Part shown: piece by piece, positions 26,721 to 35,616 of the stretch
How the letters are laid out: each line of letters opens with the position of its first letter
How positions within the stretch are numbered: position 1 is the stretch's first letter
Assembly: GCA_016711405.1 (NCBI GenBank)
Contig: JADJSZ010000031.1
Span: forward strand, 1-42,921
Reading direction: 5' to 3'
Origin: Candidatus Hadersleviella danica
GTDB lineage: Bacteria; Chloroflexota; Anaerolineae; Promineifilales; Promineifilaceae
DNA: 42,921 nt
The notes under the pieces: model-generated
What the model was told of the DNA's origin: nothing
The model's database searches: none
What the model saw: only the letters and a program-made list of their open reading frames with translations
Made by a program: the position numbers and the translations under genes

Positions 26721-26852
26721 GGGGGAGGTAGTGGTTAGTGGCTAGTGATTAGTGATTAGTGGCGAGTAGGGGCAACCCTTGTGGTTGCCCAGCTAGGGGG
26801 GTAGGCACAAGGCCTACCCCTACTAACCACTCGCCACTAACCACTCATCACT
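26721..26852. repeat. Inverted GTTAGTG arms enclosing a double-hairpin core
   Basis: Left arm 26728-26765 (GTGGTTAGTGGCTAGTGATT words), core 26766-26823, right arm 26824-26852 (CTAACCACTCGCCACTAACC words). The arms are complementary to each other. The core is copy 2 of the double-hairpin element. Confidence 0.85.
26766..26823. repeat. Double-hairpin element with complementary loops, copy 2
   Basis: Hairpin A GGGCAACC-CTTGT-GGTTGCCC is followed after 8 bases by hairpin B GGTAGGC-ACAAG-GCCTACC. Loops CTTGT and ACAAG are exact complements. Confidence 0.85.
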
Positions 26853-28094
26853 CTATTCCGAAACGCCGTCAATGCCTTCCAGCAATTGTTCGGTGTACCA
26901 GATTTGCTCATCTAAGGCGGTGGCGTTTTCGGCCACGAATTCGGAACCGTCTTGGTAGTTGAGCGGGCCTGTGTAGAGGTTGATGGAACCATCGGCGAAG
27001 CCCGCGATGAGCGTGGCCACGGCCGCTTTGGCCTCATCCCCCAGCGCAGGGCCATCCACCCAACCAATCATGCTTGTGTCGGGGTTGTTGATGTCGCTCC
27101 AATCGGGGCTAACCCACAGCCATTGCTGTTCCCATGTGCCGGCTTGCGCCGCTTGGGCAAAGCGCAGGTAATCTGGCCCCCAATTGAAGTAGGGCACGCC
27201 CAAGCACACTTCGGGCGAGACATCACAGGCTGTTTCGTAGTCGTAGGGCACGGCGAAAACGGCTTCGCCAGCGGCCGCGCGTTGCCCCGCTACCACAATC
27301 GCTTCGGTGGTATCAATACCCGAAAGCACCACATCCGCCCCACCATCAAAGAAGTCGTTCACCACTTGGGTCGGGTCGAGGGTCACGCCGGGGATATTAA
27401 ACCAGAAGCCAATCCAGACCACGCGGAAGCTGAGGTCGGCCGGGTCGTTGCCACGCACGTTTTCCCAGCAATACCGCGCCCCCAAATAAGCGCTGTTCAC
27501 CAAACGGCGCGTTTCCGCATCAATGAGCGCCCCCAAGTAGGCCAGTTGGCCTGTTTCGGTGGTCATGGCGGCGGCACAACCCGCCATCATCTTGCCATAT
27601 TCCATCTGCCCCATCACGTTGCTCAGGTTGGCGGGGGCATCGCCGTTCAACACTGCATCACCTGAGGCGTGGATGAAATAGACTTCGGGGTGGGCTTTGG
27701 CGGCGTTGGTGGCGCCTTCGCGCATCTCGGCCGAGTTGGCAATAATCAAGTCGGCCCCTTGGGCAACCAAATCATCCACCACCTGCTCCACGGTCAGGTC
27801 GGGGTTGTCGGCTGGGTTGAGTTTGTCGAACCAGACGACTTCCGCGCCCATTTTTTCGGCGACGTATTCAACCGAATCCCAATGGGCTTGGTTCCAGCCC
27901 CGGTCATCGCGGGGGCCAACCATGATGAGGCCGATGGTGAACGGTTCGCGGTCGGTTTCAGCTGGCGCGGCCGTGGGTTCAGCGGCCGTGTCGGGTACGG
28001 CCGTGGGGTCGGCCGCTGGGGTTTCGCTACTACATGCGGCCAGTGCCAACACAAGGAGCAACCATAAAAGTGAGTAAAAGGTTTGTTTCTTCAT
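26853..28094 (-). CDS. BMP family nucleoside-binding lipoprotein
   Basis: A 413-residue substrate-binding lipoprotein (PnrA/BMP family). Signal peptide MKKQTFYSLLWLLLVLALAA with Cys21 as lipidation site, Ala/Pro/Thr/Glu linker to about residue 47, then IGLIMVGPRDDRGWNQAHWD, the motif that stacks on the nucleobase. GKMMAGCAAAMT and VVLSGIDTTEAIVVAGQRAA are typical. GGAGAAG lies 8 bases above ATG 28094. First gene of the importer operon. Confidence 0.93.
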   Translation of the reverse strand: MKKQTFYSLLWLLLVLALAACSSETPAADPTAVPDTAAEPTAAPAETDREPFTIGLIMVGPRDDRGWNQAHWDSVEYVAEKMGAEVVWFDKLNPADNPDLTVEQVVDDLVAQGADLIIANSAEMREGATNAAKAHPEVYFIHASGDAVLNGDAPANLSNVMGQMEYGKMMAGCAAAMTTETGQLAYLGALIDAETRRLVNSAYLGARYCWENVRGNDPADLSFRVVWIGFWFNIPGVTLDPTQVVNDFFDGGADVVLSGIDTTEAIVVAGQRAAAGEAVFAVPYDYETACDVSPEVCLGVPYFNWGPDYLRFAQAAQAGTWEQQWLWVSPDWSDINNPDTSMIGWVDGPALGDEAKAAVATLIAGFADGSINLYTGPLNYQDGSEFVAENATALDEQIWYTEQLLEGIDGVSE

Positions 28095-28493
28095 CTTTGT
28101 TCTTCTCCATTTGAACAGATATCGAGTCTAAATGACCAACTTATGAATCTACCACACAGGGGATAGGGCGCAAAATGAAGCGGTGACGAAAAAACAGGAG
28201 GTCACCTTGTGCAACTTGTATAGGCACGCCAAGTTTTTAACCTGAACAAATGGATTTAGCAGGTCTTCTTTCAACGCCAAGGCGCAAAGACGCAAAGATT
28301 CTCTGGAATTTCTCCCGTGCTTTCTACGCCTCTGCGGTTCAATCCGTTTTGTCACCCAATTAAGAACACCGCCTAAAAACGAATTGGTTAGAATTCCGTA
28401 ATGTTGTGGACACTCGGGGGAGGTATTGGCCACCCATAACGGTGTATGCTTGAGATTGATAAAGGCGTTACATCCCTTCATTTAGAGGTCACC
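28095..28493. other. Intergenic region between divergent BMP lipoprotein and P450 genes
   Basis: About 400 bases without a convincing gene. It holds CGCAAAGA octamer repeats around 28280-28300 with a partly complementary TACGCCTCTGCGGTT stretch at 28326, presumably the promoters for both genes (not clearly recognisable), and a minus-strand frame that is mostly repeat translation and was not annotated. Confidence 0.5.
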
Positions 28494-29888
28494 ATGACTA
28501 TTTTCCCCCATAAAAAAACATCTCATTTGGAAACGGCCGCAACACCCCAACTCCCCCCCATTGCGGCTGGTTCGGCCGTGGCCCATTACCTACATTTTCG
28601 GCGCGACCCATTTGGGTTTTGGCTGGCTCTCGGCCGTACCGCGGCCGTCACCCGCTTGCAATTGCCCTTGGGATGGGCGTTCTGGGTTGTCAGCGATGAG
28701 GCGTGGGTAGACCGCATTTTGGCGCAACAATCCTACACCTATTTGCGCTCTCGCTATCTAACCGATACCAAACGGCGCGGAACCCCCCCCAACCTAACTC
28801 AAACGCGAGATTGGAAACAATGGCTGTGGAAACGGCGGCTGATGCAACCCCCGTTTCACAAAGAACGGTTGGCCGCTTTTGGCGAGACGATTGTGCAAGA
28901 AACCAACACCCTCATCGCCGATTGGGGGGAGCGCGGCCACCTTGCCGATGTCGGGGATGAGTTTCGCACGCTGACCATACGCCTCATCACCAAATTATTG
29001 TATGCAGGGTCGGAGGGGGATGCCCACATTTTCCGCCAAACATTGGATGCGTACATGGATTTTGGCTTTCGTCGGGCGACCTCACTCATTCATTGGCCGC
29101 TGTGGCTCCCGCTTCCTGCTCATCGGCGCGTTGCCCGCTTGCGCCAGCAGGCGGAAGAAGCGGCATGGCGGCTCGTTTTGGCGCGGATGGAAGGGGAAGA
29201 GACGGCCGAGCCACACGATTTGCTGGATATGTTGTTGGCGATTTTTGACCCCGAGGCCAAAGAGGGGGAGGAAGCGTTCACCCTTGAGCAAATCATCCAC
29301 CATTTGGGTGATTTGACAGTGGCAGGCTATGAAACGACGGCTCTGGGTCTGACGTGGCTCTTCTATTTTGTCTCCACCCATCCCGAAGTAGAGGCGCGGT
29401 TGCGGGATGAGGTGGAAACGGTGTTGCAGGGACGGCCGCCGACAGCGGCCGATGTCAGCCGCTTGCCCTATCTCAATATGGTCATTCTGGAAACCTTGCG
29501 TTTGCGGCCGCCCGTTTTTGTCATGCTCCGCGAAGCGGACAAAGCGGACGATTTTGGGGGGTATCACGTCCCCGCTGGGACACAAATCTTCCTCAATGTG
29601 GCCGCCCTGCACCGCGACCCGCGCTATTGGGCCACGCCCGAAGCGTTTAACCCCGACCATTTCACGGCCGAGGCCAAAGCCCAACGGCCGCACGGCGCCT
29701 TTACTCCCTTTTCGATTGGCCCGCGCAAATGTTTGGGGGATGGGTTGGCCTTGTTGGAGATGAATCTCATTGTGCCACTGATTTTACAGCGGTATCAGCT
29801 CTCCTATAGCGGCACACAACCGTTACGCGTCAAGCCGGGGGTGCGTCTCCAAGCCGAACCGCTTCCAATGAGGATTGAACGGAAGTGA
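28494..29888 (+). CDS. Cytochrome P450
   Basis: A complete 464-residue P450 monooxygenase. The oxygen-binding I-helix motif AGYETTALGLTW is near residue 278, ExxR is ETLRLRPPVF, and the heme loop FSIGPRKCLGDGLALLEM places the axial Cys near residue 413. There is no fused reductase, so it needs external electron donors not encoded here. I chose ATG at 28494 because AGAGGT lies just upstream; an ATG at 28446 is in frame. No membrane anchor is obvious. Substrate unknown; sequence style recalls the CYP4/CYP102-like fatty-acid or terpenoid hydroxylases, a weak inference. Confidence 0.95.
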   Translation: MTIFPHKKTSHLETAATPQLPPIAAGSAVAHYLHFRRDPFGFWLALGRTAAVTRLQLPLGWAFWVVSDEAWVDRILAQQSYTYLRSRYLTDTKRRGTPPNLTQTRDWKQWLWKRRLMQPPFHKERLAAFGETIVQETNTLIADWGERGHLADVGDEFRTLTIRLITKLLYAGSEGDAHIFRQTLDAYMDFGFRRATSLIHWPLWLPLPAHRRVARLRQQAEEAAWRLVLARMEGEETAEPHDLLDMLLAIFDPEAKEGEEAFTLEQIIHHLGDLTVAGYETTALGLTWLFYFVSTHPEVEARLRDEVETVLQGRPPTAADVSRLPYLNMVILETLRLRPPVFVMLREADKADDFGGYHVPAGTQIFLNVAALHRDPRYWATPEAFNPDHFTAEAKAQRPHGAFTPFSIGPRKCLGDGLALLEMNLIVPLILQRYQLSYSGTQPLRVKPGVRLQAEPLPMRIERK

Positions 29889-29917
29889 GGCGGCTGATTG
29901 ACAGATAAAACTTATTG

Positions 29918-29988
29918 AACCGCGGAGAGCGCAGAGAACGCGGAGGAATTTCAGACAAACCTCCGCGCCTTCTGCGCTCTCCGCGGTT
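29918..29988. terminator. Long inverted repeat between P450 and phosphodiesterase genes
   Basis: AACCGCGGAGAGCGCAGAGA onward (29918-29946) is matched by the reverse complement at 29960-29988 with few mismatches, followed by AGAAAAAA. The genes are convergent, so it probably terminates both. It contains GCGGAGA-type repeat words. Confidence 0.8.
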
Positions 29989-30007
29989 AGAAAAAAGCCG
30001 ACAAAAA

Positions 30008-31474
30008 TTAGTTGCCCAAGAGCGCTTCCACCCCTGTCAACATATCTACCACATTGGGCAAACGGCCGCCCTCGGCCGCGCATCGTGCCGCAATCGCCTG
30101 CTCAATACGGCCGCGCCCCTCTGCCCACCGCTCCCCATTCACCCCCACCCAACCATACACCAGCGTCGCCCGCGAATCAGCAGGATGTAGCCCGCCGTGC
30201 ATCCCTGTCAGTTCGCCGCCAAAGTAATACTGCTCGGCGTAATTGCTCAGGAGCAAAATATCGCCTGTGTTGGGGCTGGCGTAATTGGCCAAACGGTTGA
30301 CGGGGTCCAGATAGAGGCCGCTCGGTTGGCTGGCGAACCATGTCGCCAAATCCACCAACTCCCCCGCTGGGGTGAGGGCACTGTAGCCCCCATACCAGCC
30401 ATCTTTGTCCACTTGGCGGATTAGCACGGCCGCCAGCGCGTTCTGCAAATCGGGTGCATATTTGCCCGTCTGGTGCGCCTCCCAAAACGCCTTGCCGATG
30501 GGCAACACATCCCGCTCGAAATCGGGTGCATCCCACCAATGGCCCGTTTTGTTATGGAGATAAACGGCCGCTGAACCCCCATTCAAGGCCAGCACCGCAT
30601 CGCAAGCGGGGTCTTCGCCGGGGTAATCATGCACATCCAGCCCCAGCGCATCGAAAAAGACGGCCATTTCGCGGTCAAACGGGAAACCGAGTTTGAGCGA
30701 GTGCTGGTCGTCGGGCAGAACCTCAATTTGGCCGTGGTCGGAGAAGAGGCTGACCAGCACCGAGCCTTCTGCTTTGCGCTGGATTTCGGCCCACAATTGG
30801 CCAATCAGCCCATCCACCACTTTGAGCGCGGCCAATTGTGAGTTTGGCCCGTATTTGTGGGAGTCGTGGTCTACGCCCATGAAGTAGACGGTGAGGATGC
30901 GGGGCAGGGGGTTTTCGGCCAGATAGGCGAGCACGTCGTCTACGATGTGTTGGTCGTATTCGGCCGAACTCATTCCAAACAGATTTTTGCCCTTGATAAA
31001 GCGGGTTAATTTGCTCAGGTCTGGTTTGAGCCACGTTTGTGCCCCTTTGGCGTACATGTTGCCCGCCACCACCGCTTCCCAGCCCTGTTTGGCCATCTTT
31101 TCATAAAAGGTGGGCACGCGCAGTTGTTGGCTGGCCAGCCCGTGCGTAAACACCATCACGGCATCGTCCACGGCGAGAGTGTCGCCCACGTCGAAGGCGA
31201 AGTGGCGTGGTTGTTGCTGGGGCGCAAAGCGGTCGAAGTATTGGTTGCCGGGGATGCCGTGTTGGCTGGGGTGTGCTCCTGTAAACAGGCTCGCTTGGGA
31301 GCAAAAGGTGATGCTCGGGGCGGGCGCGGCCGTTTCCATGAACAGCCCCCGGGGCAATTCACGGCCGCCAAACAACCCCGCAATGTGCGGCACGCTCCCC
31401 TCCGCCAACGCCTGCCGCAATACATCGGGGCGCAAACCATCAATGTCAATTAGAAGAATATGTCGTGGTTTCAT
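30008..31474 (-). CDS. Alkaline-phosphatase superfamily phosphodiesterase/pyrophosphatase
   Basis: A 488-residue metal hydrolase of the type I phosphodiesterase / nucleotide pyrophosphatase class. Metal ligands and nucleophile are visible: Asp10 and/or Asp12 in LLIDIDGLRPD, probable nucleophile Thr56 in APSITFCSQASLFTG, Asp202/His206 in MGVDHDSHKYG, Asp246-His247 in FSDHGQ and a C-terminal His in ELTGMHGG. No signal peptide, so apparently cytoplasmic. It stands alone, facing the P450. The phosphoester substrate is unknown. Confidence 0.9.
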   Translation of the reverse strand: MKPRHILLIDIDGLRPDVLRQALAEGSVPHIAGLFGGRELPRGLFMETAAPAPSITFCSQASLFTGAHPSQHGIPGNQYFDRFAPQQQPRHFAFDVGDTLAVDDAVMVFTHGLASQQLRVPTFYEKMAKQGWEAVVAGNMYAKGAQTWLKPDLSKLTRFIKGKNLFGMSSAEYDQHIVDDVLAYLAENPLPRILTVYFMGVDHDSHKYGPNSQLAALKVVDGLIGQLWAEIQRKAEGSVLVSLFSDHGQIEVLPDDQHSLKLGFPFDREMAVFFDALGLDVHDYPGEDPACDAVLALNGGSAAVYLHNKTGHWWDAPDFERDVLPIGKAFWEAHQTGKYAPDLQNALAAVLIRQVDKDGWYGGYSALTPAGELVDLATWFASQPSGLYLDPVNRLANYASPNTGDILLLSNYAEQYYFGGELTGMHGGLHPADSRATLVYGWVGVNGERWAEGRGRIEQAIAARCAAEGGRLPNVVDMLTGVEALLGN

Positions 31475-31560
31475 GGTAGTGGTTAGTGGTTAGTGGCGAG
31501 TGGTTAGTGGTTAGTGTCTCTCTTCTCTTTTCTCTCTCCTCTCTCCTCTATCTCATTAAA
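31475..31560. repeat. GTTAGTG array followed by CTCTCTTC-type array
   Basis: GTGGTTAGTGGTTAGTGGCG words (31475-31518), then TCTCTCTTCTCTTTTCTCTC words (31517-31552). Both vocabularies recur elsewhere. They lie between the phosphodiesterase start and the hrcA promoter. Confidence 0.85.
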
Positions 31561-31575
31561 CCTCCGTTATACCAG

Positions 31576-31607
31576 TTGACGTGCTTTTTTGCCCATGTTA
31601 ATATAAT
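31576..31607 (+). promoter_or_regulatory. hrcA operon promoter
   Basis: TTGACG (31576-31581) and TATAAT (31602-31607) are spaced 20 bases, longer than ideal; TTAATA at 31598 gives 16. The CIRCE operator begins 12 bases downstream, as expected for an HrcA-controlled housekeeping promoter. Confidence 0.65.
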
Positions 31608-31618
31608 TCCCGCTCAAG

Positions 31619-31645
31619 TTAGCACTCTTTTCGTGCGAGTGCCAA
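31619..31645 (+). promoter_or_regulatory. CIRCE element (HrcA operator)
   Basis: TTAGCACTC, 9 bases, GAGTGCCAA: one mismatch from the consensus inverted repeat. HrcA binds it to repress the operon until heat or misfolded protein titrates GroEL. Confidence 0.96.
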
Positions 31646-31647
31646 AA

Positions 31648-31735
31648 AATGTTATTCGTTATTGGTTACTTGTTACTTCTGATTCAACACAACCCCCATA
31701 ACGAATAACAAATAACGAGTAACCAAATAACTTTC
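31648..31735. repeat. Inverted GTTATTC heptamer arrays in the hrcA leader
   Basis: GTTATTCGTTATTGGTTACT words (31650-31677) face ATAACGAATAACAAATAACG words (31697-31730), giving a long hairpin just after CIRCE and directly before hrcA. Confidence 0.85.
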
Positions 31736-31736
31736 T

Positions 31737-32831
31737 ATGAGTCTCTCCAAGCGGCAAGAATACATTTTGGGTCTGCTCATCCGCTCCTATATTGAGGAGG
31801 GGCAATCGGTTGGCTCCAAAACGCTCGTTTTGCGCTACAGCTTGGACATGAGTCCTGCCACTGTTCGCAATGAAATGGCGGCCTTGGACGAGTTGGGCTT
31901 GCTCATCCAGCCCCACACCTCGGCTGGGCGCGTGCCCACCGAAAAGGGGTACCGCTACTTTGTTCAGCGGTTGTTGGGCGAGTATCAGCTCCCCGGCGAC
32001 GAGAAACAGATGATTCAGCACCAATTCCACCAAGCCCGGCTGGATTTGGACCAATGGATGCGGCTGGCCACGGCCGTTCTCGCCCGCACCTCGCTCAGCG
32101 CTAGTTTTATCACCGCCCCACGGCCGCGCCAATCCCGCTTCAAGCATTTGCAACTCATCGCCACCCAAGGGCGGCTGGTGCTGATGGTTCTCGTCCTTTA
32201 CGGCGGCGATATTAAACAGCAGATGCTGACGTTGGCCGAGCCATTGCCCCAAGGGCGGCTTAGTTTGGCGGCCGATAGACTCAACGCCTTATTTGATGGG
32301 CAAACTTCGGCCGAAATCGAAGCCCGCCTCAGCCAACTGGATTGGGTGTTGGAACAAGAAGTAACCACCCTCCTGCTCGACACCATGCGCCGTGCCGACG
32401 AACGCGCCCTCAGCAATGTTTACCGGGCGGGCATTACCAATATTATGGAAGACGAGGCCACTCGCCCCGCCTTGCACCTGCTTGAAGAGCGTTCGCGCTT
32501 AGCCACCGTGCTTTCGGAAGTGGCCAGCGAACTGGACGAGCGGGGTATCCAAGTGGTCATTGGTGGCGAAGGGCGCTGGGAAGAACTCAAGCATTGTTCA
32601 ATTATTCTCTCGCGCTATGGCGTGGGGGATGAGTTGGTTGGGGCAGTGGCGGTCATTGGGCCGACGCGAATGCCTTACGGCCGTAACATCTCCATCGTCC
32701 GCTACGTGGCCGATTTAATGACCAACTTTGTCCATGATTACTACATCAGCCCTCCCCTTGTGAGCGATTTGGAAGGGGACATGGGCATTATTGACGAGGT
32801 AATGGAATTAGAAGATAGAGAAGGGAGATAG
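31737..32831 (+). CDS. hrcA: Heat-inducible transcription repressor HrcA
   Basis: A 364-residue HrcA. The winged helix reads MSLSKRQEYILGLLIRSYIE, GQSVGSKTLVLRY, MSPATVRNEMAALDELGLL, followed by PHTSAGRVPTEKGYRYFV, the classic HrcA signature. The C-terminal part (VIGGEGRWEELKHCSIILSR, VAVIGPTRMPYGRNISIVRY) is also typical. It represses this operon through the CIRCE element upstream. The start codon lacks a Shine-Dalgarno and follows repeat DNA. Confidence 0.97.
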   Translation: MSLSKRQEYILGLLIRSYIEEGQSVGSKTLVLRYSLDMSPATVRNEMAALDELGLLIQPHTSAGRVPTEKGYRYFVQRLLGEYQLPGDEKQMIQHQFHQARLDLDQWMRLATAVLARTSLSASFITAPRPRQSRFKHLQLIATQGRLVLMVLVLYGGDIKQQMLTLAEPLPQGRLSLAADRLNALFDGQTSAEIEARLSQLDWVLEQEVTTLLLDTMRRADERALSNVYRAGITNIMEDEATRPALHLLEERSRLATVLSEVASELDERGIQVVIGGEGRWEELKHCSIILSRYGVGDELVGAVAVIGPTRMPYGRNISIVRYVADLMTNFVHDYYISPPLVSDLEGDMGIIDEVMELEDREGR

Positions 32832-32994
32832 AGATAGAGGGAGTAATGGTAGGGGTAGGCCTTGTGCCTACCCAAAGCCTATCCAAACCCAAGGGGGGCA
32901 ACCACAAGGGTTGCCCCTACAGGCCGCTCATCTATCTCTATCTCTACACTCTATCTTCCCTCTATCTCCCTCTATCTCTACACTCTATCTAGCT
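32820..32994. repeat. Inverted GATAGAG arms enclosing a double-hairpin core (hrcA-grpE gap)
   Basis: Left arm 32815-32844 (GATAGAGAAGGGAGATAGAG), core 32850-32921, right arm 32930-32990 (CTATCTCTATCTCTACACTC words). The arms are complementary. The core is the double-hairpin element in opposite orientation to the copies at 9751 and 26766. The grpE start follows directly without a Shine-Dalgarno. Confidence 0.85.
32850..32921. repeat. Double-hairpin element with complementary loops, copy 3 (inverted)
   Basis: Hairpin B' GGTAGGC-CTTGT-GCCTACC (32855-32873) and hairpin A' GGGCAACC-ACAAG-GGTTGCCC (32897-32917), loops again complementary; outer ends GTAGGGG and CCCCTAC. Confidence 0.85.
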
Positions 32995-33531
32995 ATGAAC
33001 ACACAAGACGAAATTATCCCCGAAGAAGTCCAAGATAACGGCACGGCCGTTGAAACGGCCGAACCCAAAGAACCGACCATCGAAGAGTTGCTCATCGCCG
33101 CCCAAGAAGAGGCAGGGCGCAATTTGGAGGGGTGGCAACGCGCCTTGGCCGATTTGGCTAACGCCCGCAAGCGGTTCGAGAAGCAATCCCAAATGGCTTA
33201 CAGCAACGCCACCGTCGATTTGGTGAGCAAATTGCTCCCCATGATTGACGATTTTGACCGAGGCATGGCCAGCGTGCCCTCCGAAGTAGCTGGCCTGAGC
33301 TGGTTTGATGGGTTGCGTGGGGTTCAGCGCAAGTTGGCCAATATTTTAGAAGGCATTCAGGCGGAGCGGATATCATCTGTTGGTCAGCCGTTCGACCCCA
33401 ACCTACACGATGCCATCATGCGCGAAGAATCGGCCGAATACGAAAGCGACACCGTCATCCGCGAACTGCAAGCAGGCTACCGCATCGGCGAGCGGGTCAT
33501 CCGCCCCGCCATGGTCGTGGTGGCGGCGTAA
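32995..33531 (+). CDS. grpE: Nucleotide exchange factor GrpE
   Basis: A 178-residue GrpE that releases ADP from DnaK. An acidic N-terminus precedes a coiled coil with GWQRALADLANARKRFEKQS, then VSKLLPMIDDFDRGMAS, and the beta domain QPFDPNLHDAIMREES and ELQAGYRIGERVIRPAMVVV. I chose ATG at 32995 (MNTQDEIIPEEVQ); the frame above reads repeat DNA. Second gene of the heat-shock operon. Confidence 0.96.
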   Translation: MNTQDEIIPEEVQDNGTAVETAEPKEPTIEELLIAAQEEAGRNLEGWQRALADLANARKRFEKQSQMAYSNATVDLVSKLLPMIDDFDRGMASVPSEVAGLSWFDGLRGVQRKLANILEGIQAERISSVGQPFDPNLHDAIMREESAEYESDTVIRELQAGYRIGERVIRPAMVVVAA

Positions 33532-33533
33532 AG

Positions 33534-33646
33534 AGCCGTAAGCCATAAGCTGTAAGCCGTAAGCTTGCTTTAGGGCTTGGTTAATCATCTAAATCTAGGA
33601 CATACGAGGCTTTTAGCTTAAGGCTTATGGCTTACAGCTTACGGCT
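33534..33646. repeat. Inverted GTAAGCC heptamer arrays between grpE and dnaK
   Basis: AGCCGTAAGCCATAAGCTGT words (33534-33564) face GGCTTATGGCTTACAGCTTA words (33609-33646). The long hairpin ends just before the dnaK ribosome site (AGGAG at 33651). Confidence 0.9.
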
Positions 33647-33660
33647 TCTCAGGAGAACTC

Positions 33661-35529
33661 ATGGGCAAAATCATTGGCATTGACCTTGGCACGACCAATT
33701 CCGTCGCGGCCGTGATGGAAGGCGGGGAAGCGGTGGTCATTCCGAGTGCGGAAGGCGGCCGTACCTTCCCCTCCATTGTGGCCATCAACCCCAAAAACAA
33801 CGAGCGGCTCGTCGGCCAAGTGGCCAAGCGTCAGGCCGTGGTGAACCCCCAAAACACCATTTATTCTGCCAAGCGGTTCATGGGGCGCAAATTCGATGAC
33901 CCGCTCGTGCAACGCGCCATCGAACACGCCTCTTATGATGTGAACGGGGCGGAAAACGGGGATGTGCGGCTGGCCATGAACGGCCGTGACTACTCCCCCC
34001 CCGAAATTGGGGCGATGGTTCTGCAAAAAATCAAAGCAGATGCCGAAGCGTATTTGGGCCAGCCTGTCACCCAAGCGGTCATCACCGTGCCCGCCTACTT
34101 CAACGACAGCCAGCGGCAAGCGACCAAAGACGCGGGCAAAATTGCGGGGCTGGAAGTTCTGCGCATCGTCAACGAGCCAACCGCTTCTGCTTTGGCCTAT
34201 GGGTTGGCCAGCGACAAAGAAGAAGTCATCGCCGTTTACGACTTAGGGGGCGGCACGTTCGATATTTCGGTGCTGGATATGAGCGACGGCGTGTTTGAGG
34301 TGCTGGCCACCAACGGGGATACCTTCCTCGGTGGGGATGATTTTGACCAGCGCATTGTGGATTGGGCGGCCGAGCAGTTCCGCATGGAGCAGGGCATTGA
34401 TTTGCGCCAAGACCGCCAAGCGTTGCAACGGCTCCGCGAAGGGGCGGAAAAAGCGAAGGTAGAGCTTTCCACCACCAGCCAAACCGACCTCAATTTGCCC
34501 TACATCACGGCCGATGCCAACGGCCCCAAGCACCTGAATCTGACCCTCAGCCGCGCCAAATTCGAGCAACTGACGGCCGACCTCATTCAGCGCAGTATCG
34601 AACCGTGCCGCCAAGCGTTGCGCGATGCCGAACTGGGCACCAACCAAATCAGCCAAGTGGTGTTGGTGGGGGGCATGACCCGGATGCCCGCCATCCAAAA
34701 CGCTGTGCGGGAGTTTTTCGGCCGTGAACCTCACAAGGGCGTGAACCCCGACGAAGTCGTCGGCATTGGGGCGGCCATTCAGGGTGGGGTGATGGGTGGC
34801 GAAGTCAAAGATGTGCTCCTGCTCGATGTGACCCCACTGACCCTCAGCATCGAAACATTGGGCGGCGTGGCCACGCCCCTCATCGAACGCAACACAACCA
34901 TCCCCACCCGCAAAAGCCAAATCTTTTCCACGGCCGCCGACCAGCAAGCCCAAGTAGAAATTCATGTCTTGCAAGGGGAGCGGGCGATGGCGGCCGATAA
35001 CAAAAGCCTCGGCAAATTCATTTTAGATGGCATTCCCTCTGCCCCACGCGGCGTGCCCCAAATCGAAGTCGCCTTCGACATCAACGCCGACGGCATTTTG
35101 CACGTCAGCGCCTCGGACAAGGCCACGGGGCGGCAACAGACGATGCAAATCGTGGCCACCAGCGGCCTTTCGGACGAGGAAATTGAGCAGATGGTGCGCG
35201 ATGCGGAGCAACACGCGGCCGATGATGCCGCCCGTAAGGAGCAGGTGGAAGCGCATAATAAGGGGGAGGCGGCCGTGCATCAGGCCGATAAGTTTGTGGA
35301 AGAAAACGGGGATAAATTAACCGACGCGCAAAAGACAACCCTCGCCGAACAGAGCCAAGTTGTGCGTGCCGCTCTGGTGGGCAATGATGTGGCGGGGCTA
35401 AGCACGGCCGTCCTCAACCTCGAAAACGCCCTCCAACAAATCAGCGTTGCCCTCTACCAACAAGCCGCCCCCCAAGGGGAGCCGAAAGGGCAAGAGGATG
35501 TGATTGATGGGGAATTTATAGAGGCGTAA
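33661..35529 (+). CDS. dnaK: Chaperone DnaK (Hsp70)
   Basis: A complete 622-residue Hsp70. ATPase motifs are GIDLGTTNSVAAVMEGG, VITVPAYFNDSQRQATKDAG, VYDLGGGTFDISVLD and VVLVGGMTRMPAIQ; the substrate domain begins LLDVTPLTLSIETLGGV and includes NTTIPTRKSQIFSTAADQQ. The C-terminal tail ends in acidic VIDGEFIEA. AGGAG stands 7 bases before ATG at 33661. It works with DnaJ and GrpE from the same operon. Confidence 0.98.
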   Translation: MGKIIGIDLGTTNSVAAVMEGGEAVVIPSAEGGRTFPSIVAINPKNNERLVGQVAKRQAVVNPQNTIYSAKRFMGRKFDDPLVQRAIEHASYDVNGAENGDVRLAMNGRDYSPPEIGAMVLQKIKADAEAYLGQPVTQAVITVPAYFNDSQRQATKDAGKIAGLEVLRIVNEPTASALAYGLASDKEEVIAVYDLGGGTFDISVLDMSDGVFEVLATNGDTFLGGDDFDQRIVDWAAEQFRMEQGIDLRQDRQALQRLREGAEKAKVELSTTSQTDLNLPYITADANGPKHLNLTLSRAKFEQLTADLIQRSIEPCRQALRDAELGTNQISQVVLVGGMTRMPAIQNAVREFFGREPHKGVNPDEVVGIGAAIQGGVMGGEVKDVLLLDVTPLTLSIETLGGVATPLIERNTTIPTRKSQIFSTAADQQAQVEIHVLQGERAMAADNKSLGKFILDGIPSAPRGVPQIEVAFDINADGILHVSASDKATGRQQTMQIVATSGLSDEEIEQMVRDAEQHAADDAARKEQVEAHNKGEAAVHQADKFVEENGDKLTDAQKTTLAEQSQVVRAALVGNDVAGLSTAVLNLENALQQISVALYQQAAPQGEPKGQEDVIDGEFIEA

Positions 35530-35533
35530 TAGC

Positions 35534-35607
35534 AGAAGAGAGAAGAGAGAAGAGAGAAGAGAAAATGCACTCACTCTCTCTTTTCTCTCTTCTCTCTTCT
35601 CTCTTCT
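35534..35607. repeat. Inverted AGAGAAG heptamer arrays between dnaK and dnaJ
   Basis: AGAAGAGAGAAGAGAGAAGA (35534 on) is mirrored by TCTCTCTTCTCTCTTCTCTC (to 35608). The hairpin occupies the whole gap and leaves dnaJ without a Shine-Dalgarno. Confidence 0.9.
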
Positions 35608-35616
35608 CAAAACACT

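Noticed and set aside
26721..26852. Insertion sequence or MITE with target duplication
   Set aside because: No transposase and no clear direct target duplication could be seen; it is left as a structured repeat.
28149..28481. 110-codon minus-strand frame upstream of the P450
   Set aside because: Part of it is translation of CGCAAAGA repeats, and it has no recognisable motif or ribosome site.
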